Position numbers and translations under genes: made by a program. A stretch of DNA of 6,060 nucleotides from DSOT01 sp052386775 (GTDB lineage Bacteria > Pseudomonadota > Gammaproteobacteria > Burkholderiales > SG8-41): positions 1-6,060 of the forward strand of contig JBQTJV010000175.1 of assembly GCA_052386775.1 (NCBI GenBank), written 5' to 3'. The notes under the pieces were generated by a model that saw only the letters and a list, made by a program, of their open reading frames with translations, was not told the origin of the DNA and made no database searches. This document shows, piece after piece, positions 1 through 5,806 of the stretch. Numbering within the stretch: the stretch's first letter is position 1; the number at the start of each line of letters is the position of its first letter.

Positions 1-19
1 CCAGAACTAGACCCTCCCG

Positions 20-289
20 GTGCCCATCGGCGAGTGGTTCAAGTTCGAGGTCTTCTGGCACCGCAGCAGCGGCAGCGACGGCCGCGTGTGGATGGCGGTC
101 AACGGCCAGGTCATCGCCGACCGCCGCGGGCCGAACATGGGGGTCAACAACAAGCCGATCAACCGGATCATGATGCCCAACCTGTACACCGGTGGCATCT
201 ATCCGGCGTACCACTGGATCGACGACATCGAGATCTGGAACGGATTCCCGCCGTCAAATGGCAACAACCCGCCGTATGCACCTCACTGA
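20..289 (+). CDS. C-terminal part of a concanavalin-A-like (polysaccharide lyase/lectin-like) protein, 5' end interrupted
   Basis: The 89 visible residues look like the last strands of a jelly-roll carbohydrate-binding or polysaccharide-lyase fold: an opening IGEWFKFEVFW segment (residues 3-13), a GRVWMAVNGQVI strand pair (21-32), an INRIMMPNLYTGG stretch (48-59) and a closing WIDDIEIW strand (66-73), followed by a short Asn/Pro-rich tail. In such proteins the 'G-W-h-x-h-x-h' and 'DDIEIW' strands lie next to each other in the beta-sandwich. The piece is too short to be a whole domain, so most of the gene should lie upstream. However, the same frame has a TAG at 8-10. The GTG at 20 is only the first possible start after that stop, has no Shine-Dalgarno sequence before it and is unlikely to be real. 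The stop TGA (287-289) lies 27 bases before gspG. A secreted glycan-active protein beside a secretion locus could be a substrate, but this is inference. Fold-level call moderate; exact family uncertain. Confidence 0.5.
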   Translation: MPIGEWFKFEVFWHRSSGSDGRVWMAVNGQVIADRRGPNMGVNNKPINRIMMPNLYTGGIYPAYHWIDDIEIWNGFPPSNGNNPPYAPH

Positions 290-307
290 ACGGCGCGATC
301 AGAAACT

Positions 308-314
308 GGGAGGG
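308..314 (+). promoter_or_regulatory. Ribosome binding site of gspG, very close to the start
   Basis: A strong purine run GGGAGGG ends only two bases before the ATG at 317 (core GGAGG at 309-313, three bases of spacing), tighter than the usual 5-9. No other ATG, GTG or TTG lies in this frame between the preceding stop (287-289) and 317. The prepilin leader would also be abnormal with any later start, so the start is fixed despite the spacing. Confidence 0.5.
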
Positions 315-316
315 TT

Positions 317-727
317 ATGCACAGGCAAGACCAAGGCTTCACGCTGCTCGAGCTGCTGGTGGTCATCGTGATCATCGGGCTCCTGGCAGGATATGTGGCA
401 CCGCGTTATTTCTCGCAGGTGGGAAAATCGGAGGTGCAGGTTGCCAAGGCGCAGCTCGACGCCATCGAAAAGGCGCTCGACCAGTATCGCCTCGACACCC
501 GGCACCTGCCGTCCACCGAGCAGGGACTTTCGGTGCTGGTCGCCAGGCCGGCCAATGAGCCGAACTGGAACGGCCCCTATCTCAAGAAAGTGGCGCCCGC
601 CGATCCGTGGGGGCGGCCTTATGTCTACCGCGTCCCGGGCCAGAAGGGAGACTTCGACCTGTTTTCCTACGGGCGCGATGGCAAACCGGGCGGTAGCGGT
701 GAAGATGCCGATATCGGAAATCTCTAG
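317..727 (+). CDS. gspG: Type II secretion-like major pseudopilin GspG
   Basis: This is the main subunit of the periplasmic pseudopilus that acts as the piston of a type II secretion-like machine. The start is a textbook type III (prepilin) signal: a six-residue charged leader, Gly7 at the cleavage position, then FTLLE with Phe8 as mature residue +1 and Glu12 as +5, followed by a hydrophobic helix (about residues 13-28) and Pro29 at mature +22. The GspG-specific part follows: LPSTEQGL (64-71), DPWGRPYVY (96-104) and the C-terminal DLFSYGRDGKPGG (114-126) through ADIGN. In characterised GspG proteins acidic residues in these last loops bind the calcium needed for stability; Asp121, Asp130 and Asp132 are candidates here. 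The 136-residue length is normal. It needs a GspO/PilD prepilin peptidase, which is absent from the window. It opens a G-F-E block, with three bases between its stop and gspF. Confidence 0.93.
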   Translation: MHRQDQGFTLLELLVVIVIIGLLAGYVAPRYFSQVGKSEVQVAKAQLDAIEKALDQYRLDTRHLPSTEQGLSVLVARPANEPNWNGPYLKKVAPADPWGRPYVYRVPGQKGDFDLFSYGRDGKPGGSGEDADIGNL

Positions 728-730
728 CGG

Positions 731-1918
731 ATGAAATTTCACATCATCGGCGTGGACGCCGGGCAGAACGTCGTTGCACTCGACCTGCAGGCCGCTACGG
801 CAGCGATCGCTGCGGATACTGCGCGCAAGCAGGGGCTCACCGTGCTCGCCGTGCGCTCGCGCGCCGTGCCGCTGCCCCGGCTCGGCGGCGAGCCCCAGTT
901 TCCGCTCACGCTTTTCTCGATCGAACTTATGGCTTTGCTGGATGCCGGCCTCAACCTCGTGGAAGCACTGCAGACATTGAGCGACAAGGAAATACACAGC
1001 GAGCGGCAGACCGTGCTGGGCGGCGTCCTGAGCGCGATATACCGGGGCGAGTCCCTGTCGCAGGCGGTCGGGCGGTTTCCGCAGCATTTTCCGCCGCTGT
1101 ACGTGGCCACGCTGCGCGCCAGCGAACGCACCGGCAATGTGCGGGAGGCCCTGTCGCGTTACATCGGCTACCAGGAAGAAATCGACCGCGTGCGGAAGAA
1201 AGTGCTTTCCGCCTCGATCTATCCCGCGATTCTGATCGTGGTGGGCAGCCTCGTGCTGGCCTTTCTCATGTTCTACGTCGTGCCCCGGTTCGCGCGCGTG
1301 TACGAGGGCATTTCGGGCGACCTGCCATTCTTTTCCCAGCTGCTGCTCGGGGCCGGCCGGGCCGTGCTCGATCACGGCTGGCTGATCGGCAGCCTGGTCG
1401 CCGCCAGCGCAGCGTTCGGCGGGTATGGTCTATCGCGCCCGTTTTTCCGCGCCTGGCTGATCGAGCGCCTGTGGCGCATCCCGGCGATCGGCGAGCGCAT
1501 GAAGGTGTACCAGCTTGCCCGGCTCTACCGTACGGTCGGCATGCTGCTGCGCGCCGGCATCCCCGTGGTTTCCGCGCTCGACATGGTGCGGGACCTGCTC
1601 GATGCGCATCTTCGCGCGCAACTCGCGCACGCCCGGATCCTGATCGGCGAAGGACGGTCCATGTCGGCGGCGTTCAGCGAGACCGGCCTTGCGACACCGG
1701 TTGCGATACGCATGATGGGCGTAGGCGAACGCGGCGGTGACATGGGAGAAATGATGGAGCGCATCGCACGCTTTCATGACGACGAAATCGCCCGCTTCGT
1801 CGACTGGTTTACGCGCGCCTTCGAACCGATACTCATGGCGGCGCTCGGCATGGCAATCGGCCTCGTGGTGGTACTGATGTACATGCCGATCTTCGAGCTT
1901 GCAGGGAGCATCCAATGA
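731..1918 (+). CDS. gspF: Type II secretion-like inner-membrane platform protein GspF
   Basis: GspF/PilC proteins form the membrane platform that the assembly ATPase acts on to add or remove pseudopilin subunits. Residues 1-45 form the small N-terminal cytoplasmic region. They are followed by two copies of the T2SSF helical domain, about 58-186 and 258-385. Each copy carries the family pattern: a helix with 'LLxAGhxhxxAL' (LLDAGLNLVEAL 69-80; LLRAGIPVVSAL 272-283) and a later 'GExxG' turn (SERTGNV 131-137; VGERGGDM 331-338). Three hydrophobic segments lie at about 165-187, 215-236 and 366-388, the family's usual topology. At 395 residues it is full length. The ATG at 731 comes three bases after the gspG stop and has only a weak GCGG before it, so it is probably read by ribosomes coming from gspG. 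The 3' end overlaps gspE by an ATGA. Identification is secure; PilC/MshG-type paralogues are excluded mainly by the GspG neighbour. Confidence 0.92.
   Translation: MKFHIIGVDAGQNVVALDLQAATAAIAADTARKQGLTVLAVRSRAVPLPRLGGEPQFPLTLFSIELMALLDAGLNLVEALQTLSDKEIHSERQTVLGGVLSAIYRGESLSQAVGRFPQHFPPLYVATLRASERTGNVREALSRYIGYQEEIDRVRKKVLSASIYPAILIVVGSLVLAFLMFYVVPRFARVYEGISGDLPFFSQLLLGAGRAVLDHGWLIGSLVAASAAFGGYGLSRPFFRAWLIERLWRIPAIGERMKVYQLARLYRTVGMLLRAGIPVVSALDMVRDLLDAHLRAQLAHARILIGEGRSMSAAFSETGLATPVAIRMMGVGERGGDMGEMMERIARFHDDEIARFVDWFTRAFEPILMAALGMAIGLVVVLMYMPIFELAGSIQ
1903..1908 (+). promoter_or_regulatory. Ribosome binding site of gspE inside the gspF 3' end
   Basis: AGGGAG lies six bases before the ATG at 1915. 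That ATG overlaps the gspF stop as ATGA, so this site fixes the gspE start and indicates coupled translation. Confidence 0.6.
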
Positions 1919-3603
1919 ACCGCCCGATCGACATTGCAGCCACCGTCCCGGTCGAAGACGTTCAATGGGCCCGCAGCGAAAGCGCCCGCGGCGACCGCAA
2001 GTTCATCGAGCTGCTCGAAGAACGCCTCGCTTGCGGCCCGACGGAGTTCGTGTCGCGCGTCGCCATGGCGCTGCGCCTTCCCGCCGTCGCGCTCGACGAT
2101 CTGCGCGCCGAGTCGCCCGCTTTCGACCTCATTCCCTACGCCGAAGCCTCGCGCCGCATTTGCGTGGCTTCCCGCAGCGGGGACGGCACGGTTTCCGTCG
2201 TTCTGGGCGATCCCTACGACTTCGACGCGCAGGACTGGATCGAGGAGCGCATCGCCGTGCCCTTCAGCTACCGCGTAGCGCATCGCCTGGACGTACTCGC
2301 CTATCTCTCGCAGCAGGAAGGGGAACTGCGCGCCCTCGACGCCGTCGCGCGCGGCATCGGCAGCCGGGAGGCCAGCCGCCAGGACGGCGAGGATATCTCG
2401 TTCGCCACCATCAGCGAAACCGACAGCACCGTGGTACGGCTCGTGAATTCGACGCTTTACGATGCGCTCAAGGCGGGCGCCAGCGATATCCATCTCGAGT
2501 CGAGCGCCTCGGGCCTGACGATAAAGAATCGCATCGACGGCGTGCTGACGCTTGCCGAATCGATTCCCGGAACCGAGCTGGCCGAACAGGTCATTTCGCG
2601 CATCAAGGTGATGTCCGAGCTCGATATTGCCGAGCGCCGCGTACCCCAGGACGGGCGCTTCAAGGCGCGCAGACACGGACGGGAGATCGATTTTCGCGTC
2701 TCGGTCATGCCGAGCGTGTTCGGCGAAGACGCGGTGCTCAGAATCCTGGACAAGCAATCGCTCTCGGATCAGCTGCGTGGCCTCACGCTGGACCAGCTTG
2801 GCTTTCGTGCGGCATTCATTCAGCGGCTGCGCCGCCTCTACTCCGAACCCTACGGCATGATGCTGGTGACCGGCCCGACCGGCAGCGGAAAGACGACCAC
2901 GCTCTATGCGGTGATGACGGAGGTCAACAAGGGACTCGACAAGCTCGTTACCATTGAAGACCCGGTGGAATACCAGCTGCCGGGCGTGCTGCAGATCCCG
3001 GTGAACGAGCAGAAAGGCCTCACCTTTGCGCGCGGGCTTCGTTCGATACTTCGGCACGACCCGGATCGCATCATGGTCGGCGAAATCCGCGATCCGGAAA
3101 CCGCCGAGATCGCGGTGCAGTCGGCGCTGACCGGTCATCTGGTCTACACCACCGTGCATGCGAACAATGCGTTCGACGTCCTTGGCCGGTTCATGCATAT
3201 GGGGGTTGACGTGTACAACTTCGTGTCCGCGTTGAATGCGGTGCTGGCGCAGCGGCTGATTCGGGTCATCTGCCGGGAATGCGCCATCGAAGATATGCCC
3301 AGCGACACTGTCCTTAACGAGTCGCGGATCGCTGCAAGCGAAGTCGGAAACTACCGATTCATGCGCGGGCGGGGATGCGCGAACTGCCGGGGCACGGGCT
3401 TTCGGGGCCGCAAGGCGATCGGTGAGCTCCTCATCATGAACGACGACTTGCGCGAGCTGATCGCCGCCCGAGAGCCGATACGCCGGCTCAAGGAGGCGGC
3501 AGCGGCAGCCGGGACCGTGCGGCTGCGCGACACGGCTCTGGAACTGGTGCGCGCTGGCGAGACCACGCTCGAAGAGATCAATCGAGTCACGTTTGTGGGA
3601 TGA
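1915..3603 (+). CDS. gspE: Type II secretion-like assembly ATPase GspE
   Basis: This is the cytoplasmic hexameric ATPase that powers pseudopilus assembly. Residues 25-130 form an N-terminal T2SSE_N-type domain, the part that contacts GspL in classical systems. A linker follows, then the N2E domain beginning at VRLVNSTLYDALKAGASDIH (174-193) and including RRVPQDGRF (241-249). The motor domain is complete: Walker A GPTGSGKT (320-327), Asp box TIEDPVEY (346-353), Walker B region RIMVGEIRDPETAE (385-398) and His box TGHLVYTTVHANN (406-418). A zinc-type tetracysteine module is intact, with Cys453/Cys456 and Cys488/Cys491 as two CxxC pairs 31 residues apart, typical of GspE and PilB-type extension ATPases and lacking in PilT retraction ATPases. 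The 562-residue length is normal to slightly long. No catalytic residue is missing. It ends the first gene block; 230 bases separate it from the next gene. Confidence 0.95.
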   Translation: MNRPIDIAATVPVEDVQWARSESARGDRKFIELLEERLACGPTEFVSRVAMALRLPAVALDDLRAESPAFDLIPYAEASRRICVASRSGDGTVSVVLGDPYDFDAQDWIEERIAVPFSYRVAHRLDVLAYLSQQEGELRALDAVARGIGSREASRQDGEDISFATISETDSTVVRLVNSTLYDALKAGASDIHLESSASGLTIKNRIDGVLTLAESIPGTELAEQVISRIKVMSELDIAERRVPQDGRFKARRHGREIDFRVSVMPSVFGEDAVLRILDKQSLSDQLRGLTLDQLGFRAAFIQRLRRLYSEPYGMMLVTGPTGSGKTTTLYAVMTEVNKGLDKLVTIEDPVEYQLPGVLQIPVNEQKGLTFARGLRSILRHDPDRIMVGEIRDPETAEIAVQSALTGHLVYTTVHANNAFDVLGRFMHMGVDVYNFVSALNAVLAQRLIRVICRECAIEDMPSDTVLNESRIAASEVGNYRFMRGRGCANCRGTGFRGRKAIGELLIMNDDLRELIAAREPIRRLKEAAAAAGTVRLRDTALELVRAGETTLEEINRVTFVG

Positions 3604-3657
3604 GGCCGCTGCGGCACGCATGAGCCGGCCGGCGCCAGGCGGCGCAACACCCTGTTT

Positions 3658-3694
3658 GTCCGGACTGCAGGCAGACGGAGCTGCAGCGGCGGAC
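3658..3694. repeat. Two-part inverted repeat (potential stem-loop) after gspE
   Basis: The arms are GTCCG (3658-3662) with CGGAC (3690-3694), and CTGCAG (3665-3670) with CTGCAG (3681-3686). They are separated by internal loops of 2 and 3 bases and closed by a 10-base loop. No T run follows, so a classical intrinsic terminator is not supported; an RNA-processing or stability element is possible. Confidence 0.4.
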
Positions 3695-3753
3695 GGCCTG
3701 GCCCGGTAGGGCATCGCAACGAAAAAGAAAGTGGAACAGCTCGCTCGTGCGGG

Positions 3754-3786
3754 TGCCCGCCAGCGCTAAATGCGTACTGGCGGGCA
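3754..3786. repeat. Perfect 10-bp inverted repeat (potential stem-loop)
   Basis: TGCCCGCCAG (3754-3763) is exactly complementary to CTGGCGGGCA (3777-3786), with a 13-base spacer. Within the spacer CGC (3764-3766) can pair with GCG (3772-3774), lengthening the stem across a two-base bulge. It ends 47 bases before the PilM-like start. The nearest T run (3807-3811) is about 20 bases downstream, too far for a standard terminator. It could be an operator-like palindrome, a 5'-leader hairpin or a small dispersed repeat. Confidence 0.5.
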
Positions 3787-3833
3787 GGCGCTTCGAGCCG
3801 CGATACTTTTTATGACTGAAGACAGGCACAGCC

Positions 3834-4736
3834 ATGACAGTTGATTTGCAAGAGACGCTACCCCGTGAACGCATTACGGAGGCGGACGCGTCCGCGCCCC
3901 AGGCGGCGCGCGCCAACGGCATGCTACGCCGGTTGTTGTGGCGCGATCAGCTGCGCATCGGCCTCGGGCCCGGGTGGCTCGCCCATGCACGTTTCCGGCG
4001 TGGCCTGCGCACCAGTCTTGCCGAGACGGGCATCATCGAATTCGCCCCCTCTGGCGAGGGTGCGCCATGGCAAGGCGCCGTCGATGCCCTCGGCGAGGCG
4101 CTGATGTCATGGCCCGATGGTCATCCTGATGTGACGGTGGTCCTGTCGAATCACTTCGTGCGATATGCCCTGCTTCCCTGGAACGCCGCACTGAGGCGAG
4201 ATGCGGAGTGGCTGGCCCTGGCGCGGCATCGGTTGAGCACCGTGCACGGCGCCGCCGCGGAAAACTGGCTGATCCGGTTTGCCGGCACCCAGCGCGAAGG
4301 GCCGCGCGTAGCGAGCGCAATGGATAACGACCTGCTGCTCGCACTCGAAGACAAAGTGCGCGGGCACGGAAAACTGGTTTCGGTCCAGCCACGGCTGAGT
4401 GCCGTCTACAACCGCCTGCAGCCGCTCATCGGAGAGGAATCGTGCTGGCTGGTCATCGAAGAGCCCGGGCGTCTGACGATCGCATTATTGGACCATGGCA
4501 TCTGGCGGGCGGTGCGCTCGCGGCGCAGGGATGAATCGGCTCGCACGACGCTCCAGGACATTCTGGATCGCGAAGGCGCGCTGCTTGGACTCACGGAATC
4601 GTGCACGCGCGTCGTCCTCTGCACGCATGCGCCGCGGGAAGAGGACCTGCGGTGCGGGCGGTACGAAGTTCGCGACCTCACTTTCAATCCCGGGACTGCA
4701 ACAGGCGAGCACAAAGCCGCCATGGCGCTGGAGTAA
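3834..4736 (+). CDS. PilM-like / GspL cytoplasmic-domain-like protein of the secretion platform
   Basis: This 300-residue protein has no signal peptide and no membrane segment, so it should be cytoplasmic. Its best-marked parts are a DVTVVLSNHFVRYALLPW strand-turn (99-116), a helix with ALARHRL (128-134) leading to ENWLIRF (143-149), GPRVASAMD (156-164), SVQPRLSAVYNRL (183-195) and WLVIEEPGRL (205-214). This order of strands and helices, and the position between gspE and PilN/PilO-like genes, match the actin-like PilM/GspL cytoplasmic fold that docks the assembly ATPase. The sequence is far from canonical PilM: the N-terminal phosphate-loop region is only weakly hinted at by LRIGLGPGW (40-48), and the protein is shorter than typical PilM. 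The start is uncertain: ATG 3834 has a modest AGG eight bases upstream, while the polar first 29 residues look non-conserved and Met30 (3921) is an alternative. The annotation rests on fold-like pattern and context. Confidence 0.65.
   Translation: MTVDLQETLPRERITEADASAPQAARANGMLRRLLWRDQLRIGLGPGWLAHARFRRGLRTSLAETGIIEFAPSGEGAPWQGAVDALGEALMSWPDGHPDVTVVLSNHFVRYALLPWNAALRRDAEWLALARHRLSTVHGAAAENWLIRFAGTQREGPRVASAMDNDLLLALEDKVRGHGKLVSVQPRLSAVYNRLQPLIGEESCWLVIEEPGRLTIALLDHGIWRAVRSRRRDESARTTLQDILDREGALLGLTESCTRVVLCTHAPREEDLRCGRYEVRDLTFNPGTATGEHKAAMALE
4730..4733 (+). promoter_or_regulatory. Ribosome binding site of the PilN-like gene
   Basis: GGAG overlaps the end of the PilM-like gene (stop TAA 4734-4736) and lies nine bases before ATG 4743, supporting that start and tying the two genes together. 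Confidence 0.5.
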
Positions 4737-4742
4737 ACGCAT

Positions 4743-5270
4743 ATGGGACGTCTCGACATCGATTTCATCAAGGTGCGCCCGGCCACGCCGTGGATGCGCT
4801 GGGCGTTGCTGGCGATCGCCATCGCGCTGTGCATCGATCTCGGCGTCTCGTATTACAGCGCGCGGCAGCGAATCGCCGCAAATGCGCAGCGGCTCACCGA
4901 TATTCAGCGTTCTACGGACGGCGCGGCGAGGTCCGGAACGGCTGCGCGCGTTCCCGCGCCCGAGGACGTCAAGATTGCGCAGGAAACGGTCCAGCGGCTC
5001 GCGATGCCGTGGGGCACCCTGTTCAGGGCGCTCGAAAACTCGGCCAGCGAAACCGTGACCCTGCTTGCGATCGATCCCCAGCCCAGGAACGGAACCGTCG
5101 TGATTTCGGGCGAGGCCCTCAGCTATAGCGCGTTGCTGGACTATGTCGCGGCACTCGGCGCGGCAGGCACGCTCGAACGGCCCCACCTCCTGCGGCATGA
5201 GCGCAGGCGGGATGAGGCCCAGGATATCGTGGCCTTTTCGATAATCGCATCGTGGAGCAAGCCCAAATGA
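4743..5270 (+). CDS. PilN-like single-pass inner-membrane protein
   Basis: This 175-residue protein has a short N-terminal cytoplasmic piece (1-19, with DIDFIKVRP at 5-13, as PilN proteins carry a short conserved tail for PilM). One membrane helix follows (about 20-38, with an Asp at 32), then a predicted helical stretch (39-56), a Gly/Ala linker and a periplasmic domain. The domain carries the PilN pattern 'hhxIxPQxxxGxVxIxGEAxxYxxLLDYVAxL': LLAIDPQPRNGTVVISGEA (107-125), then YSALLDYVAALG (128-139), ending in a strand. In type IV pili PilN binds PilM on the cytoplasmic side and PilO in the periplasm; in T2SS the equivalent part is fused within GspL. It starts seven bases after the PilM-like stop and overlaps the next gene by ATGA. 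Family-level call good; the sequence is divergent. Confidence 0.7.
   Translation: MGRLDIDFIKVRPATPWMRWALLAIAIALCIDLGVSYYSARQRIAANAQRLTDIQRSTDGAARSGTAARVPAPEDVKIAQETVQRLAMPWGTLFRALENSASETVTLLAIDPQPRNGTVVISGEALSYSALLDYVAALGAAGTLERPHLLRHERRRDEAQDIVAFSIIASWSKPK
5254..5257 (+). promoter_or_regulatory. Ribosome binding site deciding the PilO-like start
   Basis: GGAG lies nine bases before ATG 5267, the same spacing as at the PilN-like gene. An in-frame GTG at 5252 overlaps this site and would lack its own, so ATG 5267, overlapping the previous stop as ATGA, is preferred. Confidence 0.55.
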
Positions 5271-5806
5271 TTCCCATGGCAGTGCCGCGCCGTCTGATGC
5301 AGGAACTGGGCGGGATTGGCGTCATTTCGATCGCCGTCATCGCCATTGCAATACTGTTTCTGTTACTCGTGCTGAAACCGCTGGAGAAGCGCAGCCGGGC
5401 GCTCGAGCTGCAGCTCGTGTCGAGCGCTGAGCGGCATGGCGCCCGCGAGGCGGCGCTGATAAGGACCGCAACACCCGCGGCCAAGATGGAGGCTTTCTAC
5501 GGCTACCTGCGCTCAGAAAAGAAGACTGCCGACTGGCTCGGCGAGCTTCACGGCGCCGCCAGGGCAGCCGGATTGGACCTGCATACGGCGGACTATCGGA
5601 TGACGCCGACCGGCACCCGGATCGACCGCTACGAAATCCGGATTCCACTGCGCGCGAATTATGCACAGGTGCGCGCGTTCATCGACGGTGCCCTGGCGGC
5701 GATCCCGATGCTGTCGCTCGACGAAGTCAAGTTCAAGCGCGAGCGCGCCCATGACAATCTGGTGGAATCGGAATTGCACTTCACCCTGCATCTCGTGAAC
5801 TCATGA
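5267..5806 (+). CDS. PilO/GspM-like single-pass inner-membrane protein
   Basis: This 179-residue protein (from ATG 5267) has one N-terminal membrane helix (about 15-36), a charged helical stretch likely to form a short coiled coil (38-62), and a periplasmic ferredoxin-like domain from about 85 to the end. The domain includes WLGELHGAARAAGLDL (89-104), a long strand RYEIRIPLRANYAQVRAFID (128-147) and AIPMLSLDEVKFKR (151-164) before a closing LHFTLHL strand. That helix plus 'Y..I.IPL..NY.QVR.FID' pattern is the mark of the PilO / GspM-like family, which dimerises with PilN-like proteins to couple the inner-membrane platform to the outer-membrane secretin. It overlaps both neighbours by ATGA, so translation of the three genes is probably coupled. 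PilO and GspM share a fold and cannot be told apart firmly here; the PilM- and PilN-like neighbours favour PilO-like. Confidence 0.72.
   Translation: MIPMAVPRRLMQELGGIGVISIAVIAIAILFLLLVLKPLEKRSRALELQLVSSAERHGAREAALIRTATPAAKMEAFYGYLRSEKKTADWLGELHGAARAAGLDLHTADYRMTPTGTRIDRYEIRIPLRANYAQVRAFIDGALAAIPMLSLDEVKFKRERAHDNLVESELHFTLHLVNS

Larger units (their letters stand above)
3604..3833 (+). other. Intergenic gap between gspE and the PilM-like gene
   Basis: This is the only sizeable non-coding stretch in the cluster, and it splits it into G-F-E and PilM/N/O-like blocks. It contains two inverted repeats (3658-3694 and 3754-3786), an A-rich patch around 3720-3731 in otherwise GC-rich sequence, and a short T run (3807-3811). 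I see no convincing sigma-70 or sigma-54 promoter, no Rho-independent terminator with an adjacent T run, and no gene of normal length. A 12-codon ORF (GTG 3731 to TAA 3767-3769) and a 10-codon ORF (ATG 3812 to TGA 3842-3844) exist but nothing supports either as a real gene. Confidence 0.6.

Noticed and set aside
299..1375. Minus-strand open frame (358 codons) opposite gspG and gspF
   Set aside because: It is a shadow of two confidently identified plus-strand genes, with low-complexity His/Arg/Gly-rich translation and no motif.
1915..3603. GspE as a PilT-like retraction ATPase or a c-di-GMP-binding MshE
   Set aside because: The CxxC...CxxC module and the N-terminal domain mark an extension/secretion ATPase. 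I do not see the RLGxxL-type c-di-GMP-binding motifs of MshEN domains.
1774..3714. Long minus-strand open frame (646 codons) opposite gspF and gspE
   Set aside because: It lies antisense to gspE, whose motifs are intact along its whole length. High-GC coding sequence commonly gives such shadow frames, and its translation is rich in His/Arg with no recognisable domain.
3731..3769. 12-codon leader peptide ORF (GTG to TAA) overlapping the hairpin, suggesting attenuation
   Set aside because: It has no clear ribosome binding site at proper spacing and no run of regulatory codons. An ORF this short is expected by chance.
3778..3793. Possible sigma-54 promoter (TGGC...GC) overlapping the inverted repeat
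   Set aside because: The spacing between the GG and GC elements is one base short of the strict -24/-12 geometry, and the rest of the consensus is absent. The match is part of the palindrome's right arm.
3754..3811. Rho-independent terminator formed by the 10-bp stem and the T run
   Set aside because: About 20 bases separate the end of the stem from the T run, so the termination geometry is wrong.
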